NCBI GenBank assembly: GCA_964017045.1
Contig: OZ024807.1
Coordinates: 14,020,941-14,084,940 of the forward strand
Source of the DNA: Omphiscola glabra
Lineage: Eukaryota > Mollusca > Gastropoda > Lymnaeidae
Reading direction: 5' to 3'
DNA length: 64,000 nucleotides
Program-made: the position numbers and the translations under genes
Shown here: positions 40,015 to 60,934 of the stretch, piece by piece
Numbering within the stretch: position 1 is the first letter of the stretch
Layout: each line of letters begins with the position of its first letter
Notes under the pieces: generated by a model
Database searches by the model: none
Told to the model about the DNA's origin: nothing
Seen by the model: the letters and a program-made list of their open reading frames with translations, nothing else

Positions 40015-40344
40015 CAGGGACGTCATCTCATTGAGTTTTTTTTAGTTGATTTGGGGGGGGGGGGGGGGGGTGTCCTAAATCTTGACCTGCATGTTGAGTT
40101 TTTACTGGAGGCGCCACAACACATCAATTTAAATAAGAATTGACATATTATGATTGATGTTTTTTATTGTTAATTTTAAATAACAAATGATCTTCAATAA
40201 TTCTTTTTTTTCTAATTTATTTTCGGTTACGTGTGATTTTCTTTTGTCCTAGATACTGATAACTATAGAGAATATTTTTGTTTGTTGCAAATTCGGGGGG
40301 GGGGGGGGGGGCAAATACTACTCCCTACCCATATGACGACCCTG
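40015..40344. mobile_element. hAT-like MITE (330 bp), relative of the one at 15176
   Basis: Ends CAGGGACGTCAT and (reversed) CAGGGTCGTCAT. It shares ACTGGAGGCGCCACA and two long G runs with the 133-bp copy. No target duplication was found, so one end may have decayed. Confidence 0.55.
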
Positions 40345-41369
40345 CTGAAAATGGGTGGAAAAATCAAACCAGTCGGGACGCAGGGACAAGGCTGCTAAAC
40401 CGGAACGATCCCAGCCAACCGGGACGCATGGTAAACCTTCCCTATAGAGAGCTGAATTCTTGAACTCCCCTATTTCATTATAACAGGTGGTTGAAATGTC
40501 CTGATTGGGGGTAACCGGACTAAAATTAACGTCACGTTGAGGAAGTCTTTCTCTCAACTAAACTTTATCAGTCTACATGACGAAAATAGTGTGTCAACAC
40601 TTGGCCACCTCGGAAACAGCACGGAATACTGATACTGTGTTAGGCTACCACCAAGTGCGAAAACTGGCTTTGAAAAAAAAAAAGTGTGGGGATGGGTTGG
40701 ATGCCCCTTCCACACACTAGACAGTCGAGATGCCATAGGTTTTTTTCTTGAAAAAAAAAAAAAAAAAAAAGGAAATGTTTCAAAAGATATCCACAAATTT
40801 AGTTTATTAAAGCAATCACAAAATAAACTCATTTTTAATTTTTTTTAAGGACACGGACAAATATGCAAAAACTTATAACAAAACGTAAGTCACGGTGATC
40901 ACACAAAATATCAACCACTGTGGCGTATATACGGTTAGTACCGACGGTAGAGAGCCAAGACCCACCCTCCCACGAAAATCCAGTTAGCCGAAAATGCTAC
41001 GCCTATCAATGCCACCCTAAAGGGACATCCACGCACCATCACTACGCTAGCGCAGCTACACAAAACGTCGGGTTGTACAATTGTTGGAACGGGGGAGAGA
41101 GTTCAGTCCGTGCCCTTGGTGCAATTTTCATTTAATTATTTATAGATTCTCTGTTGGGTGGACTTGATCTATATATAGAATGTACAGATTTGATAATGCT
41201 GCTAATAAGCCTGATCATTTAAATGTCGAAAAAAAAAAGGATAATAGCGCTAGAGATCATTACCTTAATTTAGCATGCATTTTAACAGGTAACTTTTCAC
41301 AGTTTTATCACCAAAACCTAAATTTTCCTCTTTTTGATGTTACAATTTATCTCACCAACCACCTAAATC

Positions 41370-41711
41370 AAGGGTGGGCAAACTACGGCCCGGCAACTGA
41401 TATTATGTGGCCCTCGAAGGCGTTTAGAAATTTTTAAAAAATTACTGTTTTTAAGTTATTTTGTTGAATTTTACAGAATTTCATGCACCGTTATGATTTT
41501 TAAATCATTTTTGATCAAATTTCTTTCTAATTTTCTATTTTTTTAAACAGTCCTTTACCTTTGTCATGTAATGCTAAAATGCGAAACTACCGATTTTAAT
41601 ATAGGGAAATGTTTATCGATATTTAAAAATTAGACATAATATACATGCTGCCCCCCAATAGCTTTACCTTTTTCAATGTGGCCCTCCGCACAAAAAGTTT
41701 GCCCACCCCTG
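41370..41711. mobile_element. hAT-like MITE (342 bp) with 8-bp target duplication
   Basis: Ends AAGGGTGGGCAAACT and (reversed) CAGGGGTGGGCAAACT. The perfect duplication CCTAAATC flanks it (41362-41369 and 41712-41719). The GGGTGGGCAAACT...GGCCC end is widespread in animal hAT derivatives. The exact left boundary is ambiguous by one base. Confidence 0.8.
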
Positions 41712-42310
41712 CCTAAATCATAGTTTTGTGCGATGGAAAAAGATTCAATAAATTTATTTAAGAAAACACCAGGTTTCTTTTAGGTAAAAAAAACACCTGT
41801 CCCTTCTTATAGTAGAGCCGTAGAAATGACTTTTGGCACACTTTGGACAAAGCCTTTTTTTTTTTTTTTTTTGCGATTTAAATAAGGTCGTGCATAATTT
41901 CGAGTTCGTTTTATCTGTATCACATTTATAGAACATAAAGCAAAACTAAGGATACGGTAGGACAAGATTTGAGAGCTGCACGAACACAAAATGGGTGTTT
42001 TATAGTAGGTGCGCACATTTAAAGCTGGCCACAACAAGAAATTTAAGTTCATAAGTGTCATTTGCATATAGAATAACTAAGAATATAGATGCAAAAATTG
42101 TGTTCAGCCAACTAAACTAATTTGTTACAGTCTCAATCATAAGAATGTCTTTCTGATTTATTTTTAAAATCTTATTTGCAGAGATCACATTATTTGTGTA
42201 ATTGAAATTTAGTTATTTCCGCGTTATCGAATTCATTAGATGAAATGCCAAAAACAATATTGCCCTCTTAATTCATTGTTTACTTCAATTGTTACTCAAA
42301 ATCTAAGACC

Positions 42311-42342
42311 ATAGACATAGAGATATATATCTCTATGTCTAT
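42311..42342. repeat. 32-bp perfect palindrome between 9-bp direct repeats
   Basis: The left half is ATAGACATAGAGATAT and the right half its exact complement. TCTAAGACC lies on both sides (42302-42310 and 42344-42352). Confidence 0.8.
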
Positions 42343-42404
42343 GTCTAAGACCCATATTTCATTTTAGAGAAGTATTTTTTCCCCAAGGGAGGTTAGTATC
42401 AAAA

Positions 42405-42488
42405 TTAATATTTTAGGGAAGCGGAAATCACGAGCTTATGGTAACGAGTACGTACTTCCGCATCATCATATGACTGAAAACGAAAATG
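42405..42488 (+). other. candidate non-coding first exon of ATP6V1A with a short uORF
   Basis: A good donor (ATG|GTAAGA) follows position 42488. Spliced to the acceptor before 43438, the ATG at 42470 would read MTENENDV and stop, so it would be a short upstream ORF and not the protein start. The 5' end of this exon is not visible. It could also be chance; a cDNA would decide. Confidence 0.35.
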
Positions 42489-43458
42489 GTAAGACACAGG
42501 CACTGACAATTCTGTGATGAATATATATGCGTTAAAAGTTGATATATTATCAATTTTAATTTGTTTTGCATTGAAATAAAATAAAGTATCAAATATCTTG
42601 TGCATTTTAATTAATTAAAACACGGGAAAAACATATTCATTTTTATGCCGACGTTATTGTAGTGTCAACTAGATTGAATTATCGTCGTTGCCAGCCTTAC
42701 ACTTACTCTGCTCATATACACTGGTCTTAGTCTTGGACTTAGTTCTACGTGTTTCCAGTGTGAAAGTTACTCTTACCATGGTATAATCAAAGTGTACAGT
42801 TAATAATATGTTGTAAAGTATTTAACCAGTTCTAATTTTCAACTGAAAAGGGGACTTATTAAAAAAACAACCTAGTGTGACCCCAGACATCCAGGCAGTT
42901 AATTGGCAATGGACTGGTGACACAGGTCACAGAAGAAGACATAAGCAATAAAAAGAATTTATCTAACTTATTTTCATACTGTTTAATTTTTTAAATCAGT
43001 CTAACAAAGATCCCTTTTAGACACAGAAATTATTTAAAATGTGGTATATTATTAAACGGCCTAGGTCTATAAGTTAGGTAGGCTGCTTTAGTTAGGCCTA
43101 TGCTTGTATGTCTTTGTATTGACCTTGATTGTCCTGGGGCATCTTGTTTTAAAGATTCAAATGCTTTATCTGCATAGCATTTTCATTTGACAGTTTAAAT
43201 AATTTGAGATACACTCATCATAATCAGACAAACTTAAATAATACATTATTTTTTTTTTCATTTCACTTAATTTCAGGAATTGAATTTTTAAGACTAGTCA
43301 CTAGGCTCAAAGTTTTAATGTTTTCAGAGATTTTGTCTCATTTTACATTATTAAAAATACATTTGCATGAGCAGACTTAATTTAAATTCTACTTTATGAA
43401 TTATAGTGATTTTTTATTTAATTTTTTTTTTACACAGACGTCTGAAAGAGATTACACA

Positions 43459-52575
<9,117 letters not shown>

Positions 52576-54760
52576 ACAGATCTAGCATTATCACGCGGCT
52601 GTGGTCACCTGGTACTACTTCTAGATGTTCTTATTAGTCTAGCTGTTAAGAAATGTTTCCAAGAAGACAAACAAAAGATAGGAAATAATACAAATGTAAA
52701 TCATTGTATGAAATTTGATGTAATTCTTTTTGTATTGAAATTCAATTTTCTGAACGTAGAGAGGTTTTTTTTCATCATTTATAAAAAGTATTAATTTGTC
52801 AATGATTTTTTTTTTACCTTAAAGAAACTCTTAAAAAATAAAAGGTCTGGAAACCTGTTGAAACAAACTTATGGATTTAACCCCCCCCCCCCCCCCAACC
52901 CCCCAAAATGCATTCTCCCCTTTTGTTAGTGCACAATGAAATTAAGAAAATGCTGAGGTTGATTTTTAAAACAACCATCTTAAATACAAAACGATAAACT
53001 GTGATTTTTCTCACTTTACTTTTTTTTTCTCCATTAAAAATTTTTTTTTTTTTTTTGAGAGAGGGTCTCATCATAACCCAGTCTCATCTTCTCATTTATT
53101 TCTTTGACATCATAATTGACATGTGTAAATATTTATAGTCTGAGTATCTAGTGGCTGTCATTTATCAAATCTAATTATTGTATGGAGAATGTATGTTGCT
53201 ATTACATAAACAGTAATCATGTATTTATTGGAGCGCTTTTAAAAATATTTTTTATAATGTTGTATGTAAATTAATTATTGATCATTATTTCACTGTGTGT
53301 GTGTGTGTGTGTGGACTGAGGCTCTTTCAAACCAAGGGTAAAACAAACTCACGAAACCATGAACATACTTTTTTTCTCAAAAGAAATGTTAAACCATGAC
53401 AATGAAATATTTGTGCGCCTCGAAGCTGACCTTTATTCTGCGCTTAACGCGTGGATGCTTAGCTATGTGTTAACAAACAAAATTTCCTTTATTCAAATCA
53501 ATTAAATTGTGTTGGCTTTTTAAAATTATTAATTTTTTTCTTTTTATGAAAAAAAAATAATTTAAAGAGTTTCTAAAAAAAATTGTTTCAATGATTTTAT
53601 TTAGGTAAAGAAATAGTCATTTACAAAAAATATTAGAAGCTTTTTATGCGATCAAGTTGTGGCATTGAATTTGGTTGTCAGACTGCCACTGGTTGTCTTA
53701 GCTTAAATCCCCAGCTTATCTATGACCTGTAATTGTTAACTATATTACTGTTAAAATATTAGTCCAGATTTTTTTCACTTGTTTCTTCCTAACTTGAGTC
53801 TATGTGTGTGTGTGTAACAGAGGACTAAGCTTTAGTGGTTGAAAATCATATAGAATCCGGCTCAGTCAAACATTTAATATTGTAAAAATTTTGTTTTGAG
53901 AGTTCAAGTAGATGACCTCATCTGGTTCACCTTTATGTACAAGAGCTTGTCAATTTTTTTAATGTGATGACCGACATTCCCAAATTTTCTGTGCATTTTA
54001 TGGTGTTGTTTTTCTTTTTAAAACAATGCTCATTCCACAGCAACTGAAAGATTGATAGCATGTGACTGACTTGAAGATTTGTTTCCTCCATCTAGCATGT
54101 TACAACAAGTAAATGAATTTATAATATTTATTTCCTCCATCTAGCATGTTACAAGTAAATGAATTTATAATATTTGTTTCCTCCATCTAGCATGTTACAA
54201 GTAAATGAATTTATAATATTTGTTTCCTCCATCTAGCATGTTACAACAAGTAAATGAATTTATAAATTGATAAGCGAGCAAAAAAGTCATCTGGTATTTA
54301 AAAAATGAAACAGTTTGTACAACATTTAGAATTTTTTTTTAAAACTTGATTTTTTGGTATGATGTTGTAGTTTTTGAGTTATGCTAAAAATGTGAGAAAA
54401 TAAACTACTTTGGCAAACCTGGAACATAGAGCTTAAAAGTGAAAGAGTGTATTTATATAAGTGTAGAAATAAATGAGATTTAAAAAAAAAAAAAACTAAC
54501 TTCTGTTTGAGTACATGGTCAGTAAGGATGAATTTTGTATAACAACCTGGGAGTACATGGCCAGCATAAAATGTAATGTATGTTACAATTTGTACGTTTA
54601 TTGTAGGAATTCATGTGGTAGTGTGTGTAGCTATCCTTAGTGTAAAATTGTAAACTGGAGATTGTAGAGAAAGTTATTGGTGGCAAATAAAAGAAGGTCC
54701 ATTGCTTAGTTATTGCTTTGGTATCTTTTTATGTCAATAAAAATATGCTCAAAATGCAGA
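52576..54760 (+). other. probable 3' UTR of ATP6V1A with several poly(A) signals
   Basis: No coding ORF is present. AATAAA hexamers occur at 52837-52842 (proximal), 54686-54691 and 54736-54741 (distal). The interval holds a C15-16 tract near 52880, a (GT)n tract near 53295, and a 46-52-bp four-copy repeat at 54080-54265. The distal pair followed by a GT-rich stretch (GGTCTGTTAGTTGTTGCTATGT, split here only for description) would give a UTR of about 2.2 kb. The end used cannot be fixed from sequence. Confidence 0.5.
54080..54265. repeat. four-copy 46-52-bp repeat in the presumed ATP6V1A 3' UTR
   Basis: Each copy contains TTTCCTCCATCTAGCATGTT then AAGTAAATGAATTTATAA; two copies have an extra ACA triplet pair. 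Confidence 0.9.
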
Positions 54761-54977
54761 TGGTCTGTTAGTTGTTGCTATGTGTTGTAATCGTATGTGC
54801 AGTGAACTTCCTTCCCACCTGTGTGTTTATTGACCTGGCATAACGGGACCAATCAAAACTGGCCCTCAAAAAAACTATTCACCAACTCATGATCAAGAAT
54901 TATTCCATACGCCACCTGTCCATGCTCACAAAACAAGTTCATAACAGTAAGTTATAAAGTTTGCTTTAGGGAATTCA

Positions 54978-55685
54978 TTCTAATGAGGCTAGAACTACCT
55001 GTTGCCCTAACGAGGCTTGATCTTCCCATTCCCTTAATGAGGCTAGATCTTCCTGTTGTCCTAAAGAGCTAGATCTTCCTGTTGTCCTAAAGAGCTAGAT
55101 CTTCCTGTTGTCCTAAAGAGCTAGATCTTCCTGTTGTCCTAACGAGCTAGATCTTCCTGTTGTCCTAATGAGCTAGATCTTCCTGTTGTCCTAAAGAGCT
55201 AGATCTTCCTGTTGTCCTAAAGAGCTAGATCTTCCTGTTGTCCTAAAGAGCTAGATCTTCCTGTTGTCCTAAAGAGCTAGATCTTCCTGTTGTCCTAAAG
55301 AGCTAGATCTTCCTGTTGTCCTAAAGAGCTAGATCTTCCTGTTGTCCTAAAGAGCTAGATCTTCCTGTTGCCCTAATCAGGCTAGATCTTCCTGTTGCCC
55401 TAATCAGGCTAGATCTTCCTGTTGCCCTAATGAGGCAAGATCTTCCTGTTGCCCTAATGAGGCTAGATCTTCCTGTTGCCCTAATGAGGCTAGATCTTCC
55501 TGTTGTCCTAAATACCTAGATCTTCCTGTTGTCCTAAAGAGTTAGATCTCCTGTTGTCCTAAAGAGCTAGATCTTCCTGTTGTCCTAAAGAGCTAGATCT
55601 TCCTGTTGCCCTAAAGAGGCTTGATCTTCCTGTTGCTCTAATGAGGCTAGATCTTCCTGTTGCCCTAATGAGGCTAGATATTTCT
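54978..55685. repeat. 26-bp minisatellite, about 27 copies
   Basis: Units read GAGCTAGATCTTCCTGTTGT plus CCTAAA, with variants (ATGAGGCTAGATC, TTGCCCTAA) concentrated at the two edges and a homogeneous centre. Starts about 240 bases beyond the distal ATP6V1A poly(A) signal. Confidence 0.95.
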
Positions 55686-55689
55686 GATG

Positions 55690-56735
55690 CTCTATTAACA
55701 TAATTAGTACAAGGGGGCATCTGCTTAGGGTCAGGAAAAAATTATATTTACTCCCAGCATTCCCCTCAGACCCGCCTTTGACATGGACACCTGATATGGA
55801 AAACTACCCAGGTATAGGTAATCAATTAAATTGACATAATCAAAACAAATTTAAAAACTCATCAATTTCAGAAACACCTGCTGGGGTGATGTTGTCTACC
55901 ATCTTTTCCAGATAGTTTTCTTCTCCTAGATTTGTTTTTGTTCCGCGCTTCGAGCCTTTAGGGATGAAGCGTGATTTTTCAAATGAACTTTTGTTATTAT
56001 TTTTTAATATTTTGGACCGACATATCCGCAAGAGCCAGATAACACCAATATCATCCCTTGCGTTTGTGTAATGTGGCCCCTATGTTTGTGTTTCCACACA
56101 TTGCCGGATTGACCTAAAAGCTAAATAAGCTACAGCTTAGGGCCTCACAATCTGCCAGCAATATATTTTTAATTTTTCTTAGCCCAGGTGATGTAATTAA
56201 AAACGGTGGTGAGGGGGCCCTCTGGACTTTGTATGGCTAAAGGCCTCAACGAGCTAATGATTGCCTTGGGGTCCCGACCTGGTTTTCAAAGAACCCGGAA
56301 CAGTGACCAAACTGCAAACATTGGAACATAACAGTCACCTGGTCCAACCTCAATGCAAACATTATCGAAACGTAGGACATACAATGACGCGTACAAGTGG
56401 TGTGAGTGTCTATCCGTACGGCTGGAGTGGTTTACAGCGTTTTATTGCAGTACAGTCGTGTTATGACGGGGCAAGAAACGTGACGGTTACATAAGATAAG
56501 AAGCTGTTTCTACTGTATGTACAACAGGCCCAATCCTTGATTAAATTAGTTTATCGATAATGCACCGATGGACAATAGGATATAGGGCAGTTTGTGGTCG
56601 CACACGTATGCATTTGGGTAGGTGGGATGGGGAACAATTTGGGTAGGCTAGTTGCCGTACAAATAAAATAGCTCTCAAATCCCTATTTTACCATAATCGT
56701 CTTTAACAAGTACATAATATTGCGGAGACTGCATT
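55690..56735. other. intergenic, no gene recognised
   Basis: Holds a hAT-like debris patch at about 56103-56265 (CATTGCCGGATTGACC, TTAGGGCCTCAC) and short unassigned ORFs. Confidence 0.3.
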
Positions 56736-56738
56736 TAA

Positions 56739-57250
56739 GGGGTCGTTTGCACATTACTTCACGCTCAAAGGGAGGGGGGGGGGGTCAAGAATTTGTGACA
56801 GGGGGAGGTGTGTCAAAAAATTGTGACGTCACAACTTCAAAAATAAATAAATAATGTTTTTATTAACTTTTTTAAATCTGAAATTTTCTAATTTTAAAAA
56901 TCTTTATTCAATTAATTTTAAAAACATTAATTTGAGGTCGAAATTTCCTCAAGAATTATAGGTACCGTAAAACTCAGTCAACTGTGGTGGCCATGTTACA
57001 TTCGGCTTGTGGATCACTTCGTTGTTTTCTAATAATTCTACATCTGTTACATCTTAATCCATTATGGGAAAATGTTAAAGAATAAAATCAAATCTCAGTT
57101 TGGTTATGACAATTTTAGGTATGTTTTGATTTTATTAGGTGTGACGTGACACTAAAGGGGGTGGGGTACAAAATTTGTGACGCTTTGTGACATGGGGAGG
57201 GGGGGTATAAAAAGCTCATTTTTTGCGTGACGTAATTCGTGAACGACCCC
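56739..57250. mobile_element. MITE with GGGGTCGTT ends (about 512 bp)
   Basis: Left end GGGGTCGTTTGCACATTACTTCACGC matches the reversed right end GGGGTCGTTCACGAATTACGTCACGC (long inverted repeat; boundaries blurred by C/G runs). The subterminal motifs GTGACAGGGGGAGG and GTGACATGGGGAGG are inside. Same structural type as 4269-5031. Confidence 0.6.
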
Positions 57251-57259
57251 CCCCCCCCC

Positions 57260-59030
57260 CAAGCTCAGGCTGTATGTCACGCTGCACAATGTCTGGTTCT
57301 ATTATTCTCTTCACCAGGGGCGTAGGCATGCAAGGGTGTGCGGTGGGGTGGCATTTAGCTACGTCATTTTATGGCACCCGTTAATCTGCCGGAGGCGAGT
57401 CGCGTCAGAAAAATTAACCCGGGGGATGATCACTGCGGAGTGCAGACGACTCCGATACTTAGGCCCATCATCACTGTATCGAAATACATGACCAGTTTTC
57501 GACTGGCGCATAAAACAAACCTTTCAAACACTGCTGATTAAACCTCGGCCAACCAGTGTTTCTTTCAGGCAATTTCATCCGAAAAGGGGGGGGGGTCAGT
57601 GCCAGTAACCAGAGGCGTAGCTAAGGGGTGGCAGATAGTGCAGACGTCTCGGGCGCCAAACTAGTGGAGGACGCCAAAATGAGTTTTGATGGTATGTAAC
57701 GGTTGAAAATAATGAGTTTCAGAGTTTCAAAAAGGGGGGCGGGGGATGAATCTTGTCCCCTGTCACTAATATTTGGGGGTAAATATACATAAAAAATAAT
57801 TTCCATCACAAAAAATCACTGCTAACATCAATTTACATGTTGAACGCAAATTACCAAAAACAGTAACAACAAACACCTTACTTATAATAATTGCCTTTTC
57901 TAAACATTTCAAAGTTTTAACAGGGTCAAAAAGAAAAAAAAAACAACAACTGTTAAATAGAAAAGTCTATACATTATTCTAAGTTTTAAAAACTGGTCAT
58001 CGTTATCAATCATATATTAACGGCATATTATGTAAAGAAGACATGAGATGTTTACAAAAGACATTATATATATTTATTAATGAGTGATTTTATCTGAGGG
58101 AAATCGTATAGAAATAAAGTAAGTATAAATTTCCCAATGTTCAGTTGATTGAAATTTTTATTTGGAATTTCAAACCCCTATAACCTTCTTCAGAGAAAAT
58201 GCAAATTGACTCTTCGATATACTTTAAAAATTATTTTACCAAATCCACAGAATTTATTTTAAATTAACGATTTTTTCTAAAACTAGCACCAACATAAATA
58301 AAGGGAATCGGCCGGCGTGATAATCGAAAAGCTAGTTCACTAAATATATGTTTAAAAAATTAATTTCTACTGGATTCTCAGTTAGAAAACTTTTTTTTTT
58401 TTAATCCCCACAAAAAAGGTGGGGCAATTTGTTAATTATTCTAAACATTTAAAAAAAAAACCTCTGTTAGTCAGGAAACTTTGTTACAAAAGTAGCACAT
58501 TTAAAGAAAACGCAAACGTTTTCAATTAAAAAAATAATTGGTGAAACGTCCAAAATTTGTATGCACCCTTAAATTCTTAATTTTTTAAAAAAAGCTATAT
58601 TTTTATATTTCCATTTTATCTACGTCAGTCTCAACATACATTTAATCGAGTACATTTCAAATTATGATAATAATTATATTTTTTAAAGCATGATACTATC
58701 ATACATTTTAGAATTCATCTATTCTTATTTTAAAAGTCATGTTTTTATGATGAATTATAATTTTTTTCTTTAGAAAATTGCCCATGTTTGATAAATAGCA
58801 AGAACTATTTTTCAATAATAGCCCTTGATATGGACGCAAACGAATTTTAATCCAGTGTTATTTAAGTCTTTAAACTTAGTGGAGTTGCAAAAAAATGACT
58901 CAGTAAAATACCGATATATGCGAACGACAAGTAACACTGCGGCTGATAATCAGGAGCGGCCTTCACGATATTAATAATAGAATACTGTAAGCATCTAACA
59001 AGATTAACCTTTATATAGACGGATCATCAA
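57260..59030. other. intergenic, no gene recognised
   Basis: One-ended hAT-type starts at 57315 (CAGGGGCGTAGG) and 57610 (CAGAGGCGTAGCTA). From 57800 the sequence is plain AT-rich. Confidence 0.3.
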
Positions 59031-59282
59031 ATATATCAAGCGTTGCGATATTTCATTGGTTCCGATAATTGTAATCGATTAAAAGCACCAGTTACTCTTC
59101 TTTTTAAAAAGTATAAAAATGATAATTGAGTTATTTTTAGTAAGAATATTTTTTTATTGTTGTACACATTGTTTCTCCGGGGTGGAAAAGGGGGGGGGGG
59201 CATTTGAAGTGATCCGGGGTTGGGGGGGGGGAGATGCCTCAAAGAAACACTGCGGCCAACTTCAGAGTTGTTATTTTCTCTG

Positions 59283-59600
59283 CAGGGTGTTCTGGGGGAT
59301 AGAGGACAAACTGAAAGCACTTTTGAAAGCAAGTCACATTGACTTGTGGGAAAAGTCCCCAAAGAATCGAGACTCGTTGCGCTCTCCCCTACACAAGGAC
59401 CCCAATGCAACATTAACATGAGGCCTACAGAACAGCTGCTGCAGAACACAAAAGACGAGTCAGAAAAGCCCGAGGTTAACTGTGTACCTGGAGTTGTCCC
59501 ATCCACCCCCCTCCCTCTTGCACCATTTTCACCAGAACCGGAAAAACGAGCCACTCGCGCACGCGCAGGCAGATTCAACCCCATCATCCAGTCAATGCTT
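59283..59600 (+). pseudogene. possible decayed coding fragment of unknown origin
   Basis: A strong acceptor-like TTATTTTCTCTGCAG precedes 59286. Beyond it, one frame reads VFWGIEDKLKALLKAS and another reads PGVVPSTPLPLAPFSPEPEK then RATRARAGRFNPIIQSML. GC content is raised. The mix of frames suggests a frameshifted relic, perhaps of a retroelement polyprotein tail. No family could be assigned, and the antisense 191-codon ORF here is equally unassigned. Confidence 0.2.
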
Positions 59601-59674
59601 AAAATGGTCATGGTCGACTTTTATTTTTTTAAATGTTTAAGTCAGATACAAGTAGAAACTTTTATTTAAGTGCA

Positions 59675-60350
59675 CTTCCCTGGGGTTCCGGTCGACAAGT
59701 CTGTAGTGGCTTGCCGATTTGGAAGCGCTGGCCACCGACCCCCTCGGCGTTAACCCGGGGCACATTAACACCATTGCGTGTCCCGCGTGGCCGACAGGGA
59801 CATGCATGGTAGTTGCTGGAATAAACGGCTCCTACAGGGCTGCCACCTGTGATACTTCACAGGGGGAAGAAAAGGCAAACACAGGGTAGAGACCATGATT
59901 ACAAGTTGCTGTTAAGGGATATGAGGCGATAGACTGTGGTGGAAGCCTATGGCCGATGATTCTAAATATGCAGCCCTGAGAAAGCTGCTCATAGGCAACC
60001 GTTTCGTCCCAGCTACTTCGCGAATTAGTTGCGAGGTGGAAACCCACTGTAGAATCCCTCTTAGAGGGCGTCCGATGCTTCCCCGGGACGGGTAGGGGAG
60101 ATTTAGGACGTTAATTTACCGTCCCGGCCCCTAGGAATGTGGACTGCGAACGCTTTAAACGCAGCGTCTTCGGTCGACCAGATGTCTCCGGGCGGGGAGG
60201 GCCTCCATCGGCAAACCCGATCGAGCGGTTGCTGGTGGGGGCGCTTCACGCCCGGGGAGGTCTCTGGCGTTCTCCCGCACGGCCCGACGTCGGGGAAACC
60301 CGGCGCCTGACAGGTGTGGGTGGGCGCCATTTCCTAATGAGATATATATA
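59675..60350. mobile_element. GC-rich retroposed unit (676 bp) with 12-bp target duplication and TA tail
   Basis: TATTTAAGTGCA occurs on both sides (59663-59674 and 60351-60362). The insert is strikingly GC-rich against AT-rich surroundings and ends GATATATATATA, a microsatellite-like 3' tail. Target duplication plus tail indicate insertion by reverse transcription, as for a SINE or a truncated LINE in plus orientation. No reverse transcriptase ORF and no clear tRNA head were found. Confidence 0.65.
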
Positions 60351-60379
60351 TATTTAAGTGCAGGTAATTCCAAACAAGT

Positions 60380-60543
60380 CAGTGGCGTAGTGAGGGGGGG
60401 GCATCATGCCCCGGGCGCTACTCACAAAGGGGCGCCAAATGGTATATTTTACATATAATATTGTATGGTTTTCGAATAGGGGGCGGGGGGGGGGCTAAAA
60501 AGGTTTTGTGCCCCGGGCACGAGTTAAGATCGCTACGCCACAT
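60380..60543. mobile_element. hAT-like MITE (164 bp) with perfect 8-bp target duplication
   Basis: Begins CAGTGGCGTAGTGA and ends TCGCTACGCCACAT, an inverted pair. AAACAAGT flanks both sides (60372-60379 and 60544-60551). It split a host repeat whose two halves can be rejoined by eye. One-ended relatives (CAGAGGCGTAGCTA, CAGGGGCGTAGG) occur at 57610 and 57315. Confidence 0.8.
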
Positions 60544-60668
60544 AAACAAGTAGAAACTTTTATTTAAGTGCGGGTAGTTCCAAACAAGTAGAAACGTGCA
60601 TCAAATATTTCAGCCCCACCCCCAGAACCCCGAAAAAGAGTTTTTCCTGTTTATCAAGTGGAAGATGA

Positions 60669-60722
60669 AAGAAATATGATGACTCTTTATTTCAAGAAAT
60701 ATGATGACTCTTTATTTCAAGA
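60669..60722. repeat. short direct duplication
   Basis: GAAATATGATGACTCTTTAT followed by TTCAA occurs twice in tandem. Confidence 0.85.
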
Positions 60723-60787
60723 AATAAAATTCCCGATAACTGCGCTTAATAATACTTAATTTTTTTGTTACGAACTACTACCACATT

Positions 60788-60932
60788 ACCATTATAAAGC
60801 GTCCCCGCATACCATTATAACGCGTCTCGGCATTACCATTATAACGCGTCTCCGCATTACCATTATAACGCGTCTCGGCATTACCATTATAACGCGTCTC
60901 CACATTACCATTATAACGCGTCTCCACATTTT
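60788..60932. repeat. 24-bp minisatellite, 6 copies
   Basis: Units ACCATTATAACGCGTCTCCG plus CATT, alternating CTCC and CTCG. Confidence 0.9.
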
Positions 60933-60934
60933 CA

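Noticed and set aside
40278..40557. Opposed 61- and 79-codon ORFs
   Set aside because: They start within or beside a MITE G run and show no recognisable domain or splice context.
42470..42488. ATG at 42470 as ATP6V1A start
   Set aside because: Joining to the next acceptor gives a stop after two further codons; the ATG at 43459 is used instead.
54978..55685. CRISPR-like regular repeats
   Set aside because: Units are contiguous without unique spacers, in an animal genome; a minisatellite.
59036..59611. 191-codon minus-strand ORF
   Set aside because: Proline/serine/glycine-rich translation with poly-G-derived runs, no domain and no supporting promoter or splice pattern. It overlaps other open frames in GC-rich sequence.
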